From the NCBI GenBank assembly GCA_015680905.1, contig CM027380.1, forward strand, positions 49,140,001 to 49,204,000: a stretch of DNA of 64,000 nt, written 5' to 3'. This document shows positions 34,264 through 45,784 of this stretch, piece by piece; position 1 is the first letter of the stretch; each line of letters begins with the position of its first letter. Both the position numbers and the translations under genes were made by a program. This DNA is from Coptis chinensis. Its lineage: Eukaryota > Streptophyta > Magnoliopsida > Ranunculales > Ranunculaceae. The notes under the pieces are model-generated. The model did no database searches, was not told the origin of the DNA, and saw only the letters and a list, made by a program, of their open reading frames with translations.

Positions 34264-34597
34264 GGGTCAGATGGGATAAGTTTTCCCGTCCGGGTCAAGT
34301 TTTGTCATCTAAAGTTTTTTTTATATATTTTTTTAATAAAAAATTGAAACGGATGGATTTTGTATCATTGGGGACCAAAATGAATTGGCGCTAAGAAAAT
34401 GGAGAAAATAATAGACGGGACAAGTTTACCCGTGTAAAAAATAATTAAAATTGGAATGGGACAAGTATTCCCATCCGAAATAGAAACTAAAAATTTGGAA
34501 AAAATGTTTTAGTACGTAAAGTGATTTTAACAATTTTTAATGACACAAAAAACTGATGTGTCACAATTGTTTTTAACAGCGCCGATGATGCTCTTTA

Positions 34598-35206
34598 GTT
34601 ATTTGATTTCTCTTGCAATTTGTACTTTGAACACTTGATATTACATCTTTTTTATTCTTCTTTTCACACCCACCTTTAATAATAAAATTAATAAATATAA
34701 TAGAAATAAAAAGTCTGGCAAGGATTATAACAAATTAACTCGTCCACTAAATATCAATTACTTTATTTTTCTTGTATAAAATCAAAGAAAAAGACAGGAG
34801 ACATTATACAGAAGATAAATGTAGAGCATAAGCACACATGAGCTGTTTCTAGTTTTGTATCGGCTAAACTCCACGACTATATGTTCAGACCAAAGCCGCC
34901 AAAACAAACCCTCCCCAAATATACAAAACATACGTGGCGACGCGTTAAAACAGCCGGCTCTTTTTTATTTATATTTAATTAATAATATTAATAAATGAAT
35001 GATTTGTTATCAACTGAACTTTCAACCCTGCTGTCATTTGATCAGTCTAGTCTTCCCTTCTCTTCTTTCATCAGAAGTATTAATACTTAAAAACAACAAC
35101 TCTACTCACCACTCTGCATCTTCATTATTAACTCACCACTCTCTTCTTTTCCAGGCTCTTCTCCTCTGTCTCGTTTTTTGAAAAACCATTTAGCTGGTTA
35201 CCGGCA
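34598..35206 (+). promoter_or_regulatory. Upstream region and 5' leader of the GDPDL gene
   Basis: Contains an ACGTGGC element (34932-34938), of the ABRE/G-box type, and a TATA-like TTTATATTTAATT at about 34967-34980. A pyrimidine-rich leader (CTTCTTTCATC, CTCTCTTCTTTTCC, CTCTTCTCCTCTG) runs to the start codon. The leader length implied is about 200 bases. These are matches by eye; the transcription start is not known. Confidence 0.35.
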
Positions 35207-38200
35207 ATGGCGAGCTTTAGAGTGTTTTTACTTGTTTCAGTTGTTGTTGAGTTTTTAGTTTTGGTTTCAGCTCAGAGATCTAACAGAACAGCTAGTTTAT
35301 GGAAGACTTTAAATGGTGAAATAACTTTCTCTCTCTTCATCTTTCACTTGGTTTGGTTTGAACTAACTAACTGACTGATCTGTTTCTTGTTTGATCCAGG
35401 GGCTGCACCTTTAGTAATTGCTAGAGGTGGGTTTTCAGGGTTATTTCCGGATTCGAGTTCGAATGCCTACGAACTTGTTTCGTTAACTAGTTTACCCAAC
35501 ACCATACTTTGGTGCGATGTGCAATTAACTAAAGATGGAGTTGGAATTTGTTTATCAGCTCTAACGTTTGATGAAAGCACAACCTTTAATACTAGTGATA
35601 CAAAGAAGGTCTATAATGTTAATGGAGTGCCTACAACAGGATGGTTTACTGTGGACTATGACTTGAATGCGTTGCAGCAGACCTATCGTAAGTTCACTAT
35701 CAATAAGTTGTTCTGATATTTACAAATATTCCATCTTTTCTCTCCCTCATCCTCATCGTAACAACATTCTTCTTTTCCCCCCTTCTGATTGGTTAGATAG
35801 ATACTCTATTAGTAAACTAATCCATAATCCATAGTTTTGCCTTTCATTCTGCATCATTGTGATGCTAATTCCACCGTGCTTTCAGTGAAGTATAGCTGAA
35901 ATATGCATCTTCTTATTTGTTAAGGACTTAATATGTTGTGTATTATTAAAAATGTATAAGCATTTGAGGACCAGGAGCATAAATCCAGAATCGATCATTA
36001 ATGTTTTTGATATAGATTTTCCCTATCTATTTGAACTCTGAAGCTGGTTAAATTGATAAATTGTGTTGGGTGCTTTTAGCATGACATGGTTGGATAATTA
36101 TTGACATTTTCTCTGTGCAACAACAGTATTACGAACAGTTCCGTCTCGAACTCAGCGATTCGATGGTCTCTTCCCTATTCTCACCGTTGAAGAAGTCCCT
36201 CCAGGATTATGGTTAAATATTCAGGTGAGTTTTGTCTCGGAGGTTATATATATGTATGTAATTGGGTTTCTTGCGAAAGATGTCACTTCTCCACTATAAT
36301 TTGGCTTCTGTTTTTCCCTTTGCTTCTCCCTTTCCTTGTATCTGAATTTCCATGTATAGACCAATCTTTATGTACTTCATGAGGAATTTGGATAAGTTTC
36401 GCTGCTGAATTTTTTTGGGTAAATCCTACTTCATATCTTATGTACGGTCATTGTCTTTTGGGAGTATTTTCTGAGATGCTACAAAATGGACGCCATTTTT
36501 GTGCTCAGTGTTCTTTAATGTCACTAGGTGGCGCACAAGGTGGCAAATACTTACCTTTTGATTGCTTTTATTTCAGCATGATGCTTTCTTCACACAACAT
36601 AATTTGAGTATGAGGAGCTATGTGCTTTCTGTATCAAGACGTGTTATCGTCAGCTACGTCTCGTCACCAGAGGTGGGTTTTCTGAAAAGTATTGTAACAC
36701 GATTTAATGGAACCAGGACGAAGTTGATTTTCTGCTTTCTAGAGGCAGACAAGACTGAGCCTTCCACCAACCAGACTTATGGTGCTCTTTTGAAGAATCT
36801 TACATTTGTCAAGACATTTTCTTCTGGAATTCTGGTTCCCAAAAAGTACATATGGCCTGTTGATGTTGGACAATATCTTCTACCTCATACATCTCTCGTT
36901 TCAGATGCTCATAGAGAAGGGCTGGAAGTTTTCGCTTCAGATTTTGCAAATGATTTTACTTTCAGTTATAATTACAGTTTCGATCCAATAGCTGAGTATC
37001 TGTCTTTCGTTGACAATGGTGACTTTTCTGTTGATGGCGTATTGTCGGACTTCCCAATAACACCATCAGAAGCCATAGGTAAGCTCTTAAGAATTTTGTA
37101 TAACATTGACCAATCCCTGGAATAAACATTTAATGGCAAACTTTGGGAGAATGGGCAAGTAATGACCATGTTGAAACACATTTCAGAGAAAACCTGTCAA
37201 AAGACGCGGCCTTCATCTTGTAAAGAATGGGGACAATTTGCTAGTTTCAGCAAAAATGTCCAAGGACACGGACTAAACTACTAAAAGTCTCAAAAACACA
37301 GGATAAATATAAAATGTGGTCAAATGCTAGATCTGCAGGTACATCTTAAAATAGATCTAAAGAAGTCATTTGGCACCCAAGGGCAGAACCATATGAAAAA
37401 TTATTTGACACAAGATACATAAGTGAAACAAATTGCATATGGTACCCTTACTCATGCACATTAGCAGAAGCTGCCATCTGGAATTTGCATCAAGTTTCCA
37501 TAACATGGCAACGTATATTATTAAAAATAAATGTAGTACTTTTCATGTCATCATATTATACTTCTCTTTTGGCGATTACTAACTTCCGCTTTGCACTGCA
37601 GATTGCTTTTCTCACATAAGCAAAAATATTTCTGGACAAGGTATATCACTATCATATGTCTAGGCTTTGAGGTAGCTTTGTTTTCCATGTAGGGCAGGGA
37701 ACAGGTCGGGTTTGGGTTGGATATGCAAATATCCGAATCCGATTTTTTTCATAGTATTCGAACCTGAACCTGAATCCAAACCCCAAACCCGATTGGATAA
37801 CACTAACAATGTGAAAAATTACCCAAAACATGTATCTGAATCCGAACCCAAACCCGAATTATCCGTATCCGACCCGAATTTAAATACGGTTAGAGAAATG
37901 TATCCGAACCCAACATATTTGTTTTTTTTTTGATTGGCAAGTCTGTTTTAAACGAGATCAGTAACTCTTTGGTGCTGGCGGGGTTCGAGCCCCAGACCTC
38001 TGGTATCATCACCCAAAGGTTTTACCAACTTTGCTAGTTGGCACCTACACATATTTAGGTTCGGGTCGGGACGGGTTCAATTACCTGCCCTATTTCCATA
38101 TCCATGTAGCTTATGGTGCCCATCTTTCATCAGTCAGGATAGTGTGAATCGGATCGACAAATGTATCTTACGCTGTTTACTTTGCTTGTTCTCAGCAGCT

Positions 38201-41200
38201 CCGAAAATTATTTCACACCATGGAGCTAGTGGAGTCTACCCTGATTGTACTGATCTTGCATATAATCAAGCTGTTGAAGATGGTGCTGATTATATTGACT
38301 GCTCTGTTCAGATGACCAGTGATGGGATCCCAATATGCTTAAGCTCAATAAATCTTATAGATACTACTACTGTGACTCAATCACCCTTCGGCAATCTTGC
38401 TGTTACCGTTCCAGAGATTCAGGCAAATCCCGGAATTTTTACTTTCAATCTCACTTGGAAAGATATTCAGACATTAAAGCGTAAGTTGAAACTTTTTCTT
38501 AATCACACAGCACACTGAAAATGGTTTTGAGTTGTATTTTACAAGTCCTGCATTATTCTTTTGAAAAGTTCTGATCTTGCATTGGTCTTTTGAAAAATTA
38601 TGATGTGATTGTAGGTCTATTTCCTTTCTAGTTGGATCTTTTGATTTACTGTGGTGTGTTTAAAGGTGCAAAAGTACGTGGGAATATGGACATGCGTAAA
38701 AAATTGAGTCTTCTTGTTATTTGTTTTTCTGGATACCATTCTACTACACTGCCCTTATTTCTACTAAAATCATGAGATATTGATCTTCTTGTTAATCACT
38801 CTTAGTTATTTTTAAAAAGAGTTCTTGAACCAGTAAACATCGTGGCACACTTTTTCGGAAGCTAAGAGTTATGCACATTGCCGCCTGTGTGTACCCCATG
38901 AAGTCAAGACATTTGTTGATTTTAGTATGCATGTGGCTCACATGTTTTGAAGGGCATTTTTAGTCGGAGACATGCATCAGACTTAGATGGTCATTCCCGA
39001 CCCACATGGACCACTTTTCAGGCTTAGTCCTAGGCCTGCCACGACTTCCTGAGACGTGCATGACTACTTTGTGGAACCATTCAGGCTATTCTCAGATGGT
39101 GTTTTGGATATGCCTGACCGGCATATGGGTCCGAAACTATCCTGGTAATGGTCTTGGCTGGACCAGAGAGAGTTCAAAACATCATTTGAGAATGTCCCAA
39201 ATGGTTCCACAAAGTAGCCATGCATGTCTCAGAGTAGTCCTGGCATGCCTAGGACTAAGCCTGAAAAGTGGTCCATGTGGATCGGGCGTGACCATCTAAG
39301 CCTGATGCATGACTCCGACTAAAAATGCCTTTCACAACATATATGAACAATGTGCATACTAAAGTCAAGAATTGTCTAGACTTCTTTTGTTATATGGGGT
39401 AGACACACCACCTAATGAAAATTCTAATTCAAAGAGATACCTAGGCCTGAGGATTCATAAAATATGATGAAGTTTATGATTGCAAGAATAATACTAGATC
39501 TATCCCTGAAAATGTTATATTATGTGATTAAAACTTAAAGAAAAGTTAGACCACCATTGAAGAGATTAACAGAAACTGCACATAAACCCCATCAATAGTA
39601 ATTATAAAAGTGCAATTGAGAGAAACTCTTTGTATTAAAAGCTTGTGTCTATTTTATGAACTTGTCATTTCTTGGTGTACTTTGGTTGTGTTCCCTTACT
39701 AGATGAAATTATTTTTTAAATAAAGAAATGGTATTTAGGACTCTTATCTTGAGCAATGTCTGATACATATCATGTGACAATCTCTGATACATACCGTGTG
39801 ACAAAATTTCCTTTTCATAATTGTAGCGGCAATATCTCATCCATATAGTCAGCAGGGATACCAGTTGTCTCGGAATCCGGCATATAAAAATGCGGGGAGA
39901 TTTCTTTCACTGGTTGACTTTTTGAACTTTGCAAAGATCAAGCGTCTTGCAGGCATCTTAATCAGCATTGAGGTGAGTGTATGTTAAACAAACAGTAAGA
40001 TACTCATTTGTTTCTTCTTTATATAGTCTACACGTTAAGCGATGCTGTCAAAGGCGCCGCCCAAGTGGCCACTGGGGCAGGTTTTCAACAAGAAATTTAC
40101 GCAAAGTATGCATGATATATCACTATGTAATTTGTTATTTGTAGGACACTTCAGCACTTTGTGTGTAAATGTGTTTATGAAATATGATTTACTACTATAA
40201 GTAATGTAATTTTTGAGACAGAGACATGTAGTATATGTGACTGGCTTACAGGAAAACATAACCTTATCAATTGGAGGGTGAGTGTTACCCACCTTTTCCT
40301 TGTTTTTTACTGTAAAGAGAGAATAAATTGATATTCAATCATAACAGTGTGAATGATGAGGTGGTTTACAATACAAAGATAAACAAAATAAAAAGATAAA
40401 AGATAAAAACATATGAGAAAAGAGCTCAAAAACTACCTCACTCGTCTCTGCCAATGAGAGCATCCTATCCAGATACAGAATAGAATGTCTGAATGATCTT
40501 TAAGCTTTTGACCAAAATAGGCCCTTTAATCAATTTGATCACCACTTTTGAGGGCAAAGCTGTATCCTCAAAGTGTTCTTTGTTGTTTCTTTTCCACTCG
40601 AGTCATACGTCAACGTGCTGGGGAATAATATAATAACTGTAGTCTATTGTAGGCATTGACCTCTGTTTTCTCTTTCATTCCGCAGAATGCAGCATACCTT
40701 GCAGAAGAGAAGGGTATGAGCGTAATTAATTCTGTCGTTAATGCCTTAAGCATATCAGGATATAACAACCACACAACCCAGGAAATTGTGATCCAGTCTA
40801 CCAACAAATCTGTTTTGGCGGGTTTTAAGAAACAGACTGAATACAAGCTTATGTATATGGTAGACGAGGATATCCGCAGTGCTGATAATTCATCCATTCA
40901 GGATATCAAGAGCTTTGCTGATTATGTGGCTATAACCAAGAAATCAGTCTTTCCGGAAAATCTGGCCTTCATAACTGGCCTTACTAACATCGTGCCGAAG
41001 CTCCAGTCAGTCAACCTCACTGTCTATGTGTACACATTCATGAATGAGTTCGTAGAACAGGCATGGGACTTCTTCTCTGACCCAGTTGTTGAGATAAATA
41101 ATTTTGTTATGCAAGCCGGAATTGATGGAGTCATAACTGATTTCCCAGGGACTGCTGCAGCATACAGAAGTAAGTTGTTAAAAAAAAGTTTGGGACAAAC

Positions 41201-42070
41201 CCTTTTTTTAATACATTTATTGCTAAGCATATATAGTAGAAGAGTTCACTTCACAGACTTACATATATGAAGGACGAGTTGTGGTACACTTGTTTCGACA
41301 TAAGACTGACATGCTCTGTTTTGCTTGTGCTACTTCTTTTAGATGTTTTTTTTTCATTTTTGCCAAGTAAGACTACTTACATTAAGGAAAGAAAAGAGGT
41401 TTCAAAGCATGAAAGGTCAGGCATGCCTGCCACCCTTCATGCAAACTAAATCAAGAAAAAGAGACTCCATTATAAATTAGAGTTTTTGACTCCATTATAA
41501 ATTAGTTTTTGACATGCAAAATACAAGTCAAGAATTTAAAGAAATTGGCATAAGGTGCTTCCCAGTGAAACGACCAGGGTGGCCTTAATATATGACAATT
41601 ATCCATTTGCAAAGCCGCTCCTGCCTTTGAAATTGCATCAGCTGCAATATTACCTTCAGATGGTATCAGAAGTTTTAATGTATGGATTAGTTAATATTTT
41701 GACCTTTTAATGTCTGGAATGTTATAGGTTAGTGATGTGGTATAGTTCTTTGGGTTATGCAGGGAATAAGTGTTTAAACATGGGAGCCAACACACCTGCA
41801 TACATGAGTCCTGTTGAACCCGGCGGTCTACTTAAGCTACTTAAAGGTACTCCTTCCTTGCCACCAGCGCAAGCTCCAAACCCAGTCCTAACCGAGAATG
41901 ATGTAACAGAGGCCCCTTTACCTCCTGTTTCAAATCAAGTGCCAACTACGGGTGGAGGTGGCTCTGCAGAAGCTCCAAGCACACCAACGCCAAGCAGTCA
42001 TGCACGCTTAGCCGCTTGTATCTCACTGTCATCTTTTTCATTGCTCCTTGCTTCTCTTTTGGTACTTTGA
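35207..42070 (+). CDS. GDPDL: Glycerophosphodiester phosphodiesterase-like protein, SHV3/GDPDL family (9 exons)
   Basis: Exons: 35207-35315, 35400-35687, 36127-36224, 36577-37078, 37602-37640, 38199-38480, 39827-39972, 40686-41169, 41763-42070. All junctions are GT-AG and phases agree, giving 751 residues, the usual size. Residues 1-22 are a signal peptide. Two tandem GDPD-like domains follow. The first has VIARGGFSG...[10 protein letters not shown], the second [20 protein letters not shown] and [12 protein letters not shown] Pro/Ala-rich stretch and hydrophobic tail ([15 protein letters not shown]) indicate a GPI anchor. Known family members (SHV3, SVL1) act at the outer plasma membrane and wall in cellulose deposition and root-hair growth; enzymatic activity of plant members is debated. 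The HRG of true GDPDs is changed to ARG and HHG. Start chosen by signal peptide and the polypyrimidine leader. Introns carry a MITE with a SINE (37690-38092) and a foldback (38948-39334) without harming the frame. Confidence 0.95.
37690..38092. mobile_element. hAT-type MITE in intron 5 of the GDPDL gene
   Basis: Ends TAGGGCAGG...CCTGCCCTA, flanked by TTTCCATG (37682-37689) and TTTCCATA (38093-38100), an 8-bp target duplication with one change. Subterminal regions are rich in AACCCGAA and GGGTCGGG, as in the MITE at 32913-33667. A SINE is nested within it. It lies 49 bases after exon 5 and about 100 bases before exon 6, in a short intron. Confidence 0.85.
37921..38048 (-). mobile_element. tRNA-derived SINE nested in the MITE
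   Basis: On the minus strand it has an A-box-like TAGCAAAGTTGGTAAA and a B-box GGCTCGAACCCC, and ends in an A-rich tail (plus-strand T run 37922-37931). It is flanked by ACATATTT at 37913-37920 and 38049-38056, a perfect 8-bp target duplication. About 128 bp. The family is not assigned. Confidence 0.75.
38948..39334. mobile_element. Foldback element in intron 6 of the GDPDL gene
   Basis: The whole 387-bp block is one large imperfect palindrome. The left GGGCATTTTTAGTCGGA, ATGGTCATTCCCGACCCA, CATGGACCACTTTTCAGGCT and TAGTCCTAGGC are all found inverted on the right side. The centre lies near 39130. No target duplication was certain. Transcribed with the host intron, it would form a long hairpin RNA. 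Confidence 0.8.
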
Positions 42071-42647
42071 AACAAGAACACTTTCTCCTGCCCTTGTTGC
42101 TGGAACTTTGGAGCTTTTGATGTGTGTTTATTACACACTAATCCATTCTTTTGTTATCCACGATAATGTAATGTAAATTTATTTCATATTGTAGTATTAT
42201 CATTTTTTTTTTCACAATCTTTTGAGATCCATGAGATTCTGTAAACATCTACTGCATACTCTTCACCGTGATTCTTTACATGATGGCTACCCCTGAGGTT
42301 TTGTTTCAAGTCTCTCTTGCTCTTGACCTCTCTAAGAGAACTTAGCCTAGGGAGGACAAAACGTATCTATCTACATACAAATATATAAGGATATTGTAAG
42401 GATGAGAATGATATCTACTACAATGGAAACTTTTGATCATCAGTTAAACATAATAAAAGTAGTTTGCAAAGGGCAACTGCCATTGTGGTCTCATTATATC
42501 AAGCTCATAGTCACATTGTTATCTTATGCTGTAGTTGTTGATTAATGTGAAGCATCAAATTGACGTGTTAATACTTCCTCCCGGAATCAGCCCTACTTTG
42601 AAAGAAACGCATAATCCAATCTGTTCACTAATTTGGATCACAAGTCG
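42071..42647. other. 3' flank of the GDPDL gene
   Basis: A/T-rich sequence with AATAATGTAATG-type signals near 42160-42185 that could direct polyadenylation. Beyond about 42200 no feature was recognised. Confidence 0.4.
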
Positions 42648-42895
42648 TTAAGCCTTTAGGCCCAGTGGAACCGAATCAGATTTCCACTGGGCTCCATTCC
42701 TTCTGAGGCAGGACTGCAGGAGACTGCGTATGCTGATATTAGCTTTGTTTTCTGGCGTGCTCATTTTGTGTGGTTGGACGGTGGAAGTATTGCCATGCGT
42801 AAGGCCTTTGATACATCTCGGTCTTGTACCTGATACCTCACAGATCTCATCATCAGTCACTGGCTCAGAGCCTTCTACTATAGGTGATTTTGTCC
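42648..42895 (-). pseudogene. Orphan terminal-exon-like open frame, unidentified
   Basis: On the minus strand an acceptor-like TACTTGCAG near 42896-42904 opens a clean frame of about 80 residues. It begins TKSPIVEGSEPVTDDEICEV, continues TRPRCIKGL and SIRSLLQSCLRRNGAQWKSD, and ends at a stop at 42648-42650. Composition looks coding. No other exon of such a gene is seen upstream (42900-43590), so it may be the remnant or captured last exon of a gene. I do not recognise the protein. Confidence 0.3.
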
Positions 42896-42989
42896 TGCAA
42901 GTATGAATTGGACATAAGCATTTAAAAAAAACTTAAGTTAGTACTTACTGCTTACACCATTTTTTGCAGCAGTAAGACTTATCTAAGCA

Positions 42990-43600
42990 AAACCATTTTC
43001 ATCAATGAAATAACTCACCGACCCAATTTCTTGATTTTAATAACCCTCACGGACAAAATAAGTTGGCCCGGTTTATTTTATATTTCTTAAATACCACTTT
43101 TATCATTTCCTGTTAATAAACAAAATTACGAGTGAGAAAACCCAAAACCCCTTTCTTCTCCAACTGACCTGACTTTTTGATTCATGATGCACCTCATCAA
43201 ACTACAAATCGAATCTCTTCCCTGTTTTAATCAAACAAAATTACGAGAGAGAAAACCCAAAACACCTCCTCTGTTTTAATCAAACGAAATTACGAGAGAA
43301 AAAAACCTAAAACCAAAGTCGAGAAATAGACGAAGTTGTGCGAAGCTTCAGTTATTTTAAAGAAGTTGAACAAAGATGACAACCATTATCCAAAAAATCA
43401 AAAACATTGAAGATGAAGTATCACACCATTATCATTTTATCATTTTATTTTATTTTATTTTATTTTTTATTTTTTATTCTTTTTTTAATTAAACCCTAGT
43501 GGATCTTTAGCTCAAATGGGCGAGCACTTTGGAGATATCCAAAGGTGATGGTGGTTTGATTCTACCAAGATCCTCTAAAATTTTAATGTTAATCAAACAA
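42990..43600. other. Non-coding stretch with short direct repeats
   Basis: An AAAATTACGAG(T/A)GAGAAAACCCAAAAC motif occurs at about 43120 and 43240 and, in shorter form, at about 43285. There is a TTTTA pentamer run at 43435-43475. No gene was recognised. Confidence 0.45.
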
Positions 43601-43609
43601 TGATTATTC

Positions 43610-44780
43610 ATTTTTTACTGTTGAACACGTATTGTTCATACCTACTTTAAGTATGAACACGTATTGTTCATATCTGTTTTGAGTATAAACATTTATTGTT
43701 CATATCAGCTTTGGGTTTATGTTTTTTTGTTGGTATGAACACGTATTTTTCATATCTGTTTTGGGTATAAACAATCAATGTTCATATATGTTTTGGGTAT
43801 GAACATTTATTATTCATATATGTTTTGGGTATGAACAATCAATGTTCATATCTGTTTTTGGTTCATGTCTTTTTTAAGTAGATATGAACAATCAACGTTC
43901 ATATATGTTTTAGGTATGAACAATCAATGTCCATGCATGTCTGTTTTGGGTATGAACATTTATTGTTCATATATATTTTGGGTATGAAAAATCAATGTTC
44001 ATATTTGTTTTGGGTTCATGTTTTTTTTTAGTATGAACATGGAACAATCAATGTTCATATCTGTTTTGGGTGTGAACATTTATTGTTCATATCTGTTTTG
44101 TTCATAGTTAATATTCATAATTTGGGGTATGAACATTTATTGTTCATAGCTAATGTTCATAATTTGGGGTATGAACAATCAATGTTCATATCTGTTTTTG
44201 GTTCATGTTTTTTTTTAAGTAGGTATGAACAATCAATGTTCATATATGTTTTGGGTATGAACATTTATTGTTCATATATGTTTTGGGTATAAACAATCAA
44301 TGTTCATATCTGTTTTGGGTTCATATTTTTTTTGGGCATGAACACGGATTGTTCAAACCCACAGTAGGTATGAACAATCAATGTTCATATCTGTTTTGGG
44401 TGTGAACATTTATTGTTCATAACTAATGTTCATAATTTGGGGTATGAACAGTTATTGTTCATATCTGTTTTGGGTTCATGTTTTCATAGCCACAATCAAT
44501 GTTCGTAGCTGATGTTCAGCATGGGTGGGTATCCATGTATGAACATTGATTGTCTATACCCACAATAGGTATGAACAATCATTGTTCATACCTATTGTGG
44601 GTATAGACAATCAATGTTCATACATGGATAGGTATGAACACTCATTGTTCATAGCTAATGTTCATAATTGGGGATATGAACAATCAATGTTCATAACTAT
44701 TGTTCATACATGGATAGGTATGAACAATCATTGTTCATACTTATTGTGGGCATGAACAATCAATGTTCATAACCGGGTTG
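43610..44780. repeat. Hairpin-rich minisatellite, unit about 32-40 bp
   Basis: Some 30 units of ATGAACAATCAATGTTCATA or ATGAACATTTATTGTTCATA followed by TCTGTTTTGGGT. Each unit core (GAACAATCAATGTTC) is itself an inverted repeat, so every unit can form a small hairpin. Several units carry a longer GGTTCATGTTTTTTTTAAGT spacer. Unit spacing is irregular. Open frames through it are an effect of the repeat. 44781-45380 shows nothing recognisable. Confidence 0.9.
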
Positions 44781-45382
44781 TTTCAGTTGGGTCGGGCCAT
44801 TTTTTTTTCTTCAGGGGTATACTTGACTTTTCATCTACCCGAGCCGTTCTTATTTCGCGTCAAGGGTAAATTTGAACTTTCATCCACCCGGTCCTTGTGA
44901 GTGATTACAAAAATAACGTGTCCTCTAGAGTTCCTCTTTCGGCCGATTTGTCCTTTAGAGTCGCTCCCTGTCAAAACAATGACAAGTAGAAACAGTTAAG
45001 CTAATGATGTACAATTACAAAATTAAGTAGAAAATATCATCGGCAAAGGCATTTGTCCAGCTATCTATTGAGTGTTGAAATTGACGTCTCAAACATTTTT
45101 GGCTATCTGAAAGAATCAAATCAAAGACCATTAATATTGAGTAGTGGAAAATGCTCCCAGTGACCCACGCCAGTCCCATTTTTTTCTCTGAGACTGAGAC
45201 TGACACATCAGATTTTACAATAATTCGGCATAAAAAAATGAATTCTACGCCCTTTTTTACGGATTTCAATTGTTAGTAACCCAAAATAGATAAAAACCTC
45301 TCTTTCCATATTCTTTTTTCAATTCTACAAAACACTTCCACAAAAAAAAAAATTCATCTCTTCAAACCCTCTCTCTTATTAC

Positions 45383-45525
45383 TAATTAAACTAAGAAGTG
45401 TTGAGAAATAATCAGAAATTTAGAGGCAATGACACTGTCTTCTCTTCATCCAAAATTAAACTAATTAAACTACGAAGTGTTGAGAAATAATCAAAAATTT
45501 AGAGGCAATGAATGACACTGATAAT
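45383..45525. repeat. Short tandem duplication, about 75-bp period
   Basis: AATTAAACTAAGAAGTGTTG followed by AGAAATAATCAGAAATTTAG and AGGCAATGACACTG occurs at about 45385-45440, and again with few changes at about 45463-45520. Non-coding. Confidence 0.8.
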
Positions 45526-45636
45526 TTCAATACTCGCAGGTTTGATCGCAAAGAAGTTAAAATGGCCGCCTTTCGAAGAAAAAGAAATTTGATCATTTTC
45601 TTTGACAATCCATTTTAGTTCTTCTCAGAGAGTAGA

Positions 45637-45784
45637 ATGGAACATAACTCTACTTCAAGAGTTTTGGCTTCTGCTGGCGTGGGTTCTGCTTTTTCTAATA
45701 CAAAGCACCACACCGATATTCAAGTCACTGATATTAATGGCTCGGCAGAGGTCGAATTTTGTAGTATCAAGCTTCCAGTTTTCG
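45637..45784 (+). pseudogene. Possible first exon of an unidentified gene
   Basis: ATG at 45637 opens MEHNSTSRVLASAGVGSAFS and runs 49 codons to ...FCSIKLPVF, where GTGAGTG follows at 45785. This looks like a coding exon with a donor site. No continuing exon was found with confidence, and the protein is not recognised. It stands at the left edge of the gene-fragment mosaic, and may be a captured exon. Confidence 0.25.

Larger units (their letters stand above)
29700..34594. mobile_element. PIF/Harbinger DNA transposon with TTA target duplication
   Basis: The ends begin TAGCATCATCAACACG on the left and, inverted, AGAGCATCATCGGCGC on the right. They are flanked by TTA at 29697-29699 and 34595-34597, the target duplication of this superfamily. 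The terminal inverted repeats extend about 200 bp, through a TTTCGGACAGCAAAACTTGT-like block and CATTTCCTTGGCGC. Two genes lie inside in converging orientation: the DDE transposase (plus) and the Myb/SANT-type accessory gene (minus). A hAT MITE and a foldback are nested in its right half. Both genes are interrupted by stops, so it is not active. Confidence 0.85.

Noticed and set aside
37970-38048. A real tRNA gene (A and B boxes present)
   Set aside because: No full cloverleaf can be drawn, and it has an A-rich tail and target duplication, so it is a SINE.
40035-40292. Minus-strand open frame in intron 7 of the GDPDL gene
   Set aside because: No domain and no splice context. It lies in an intron of the opposite-strand gene.
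43610-44780. CRISPR-like array of palindromic repeats
   Set aside because: The palindromes repeat, but the intervening sequence repeats too. No unique spacers.
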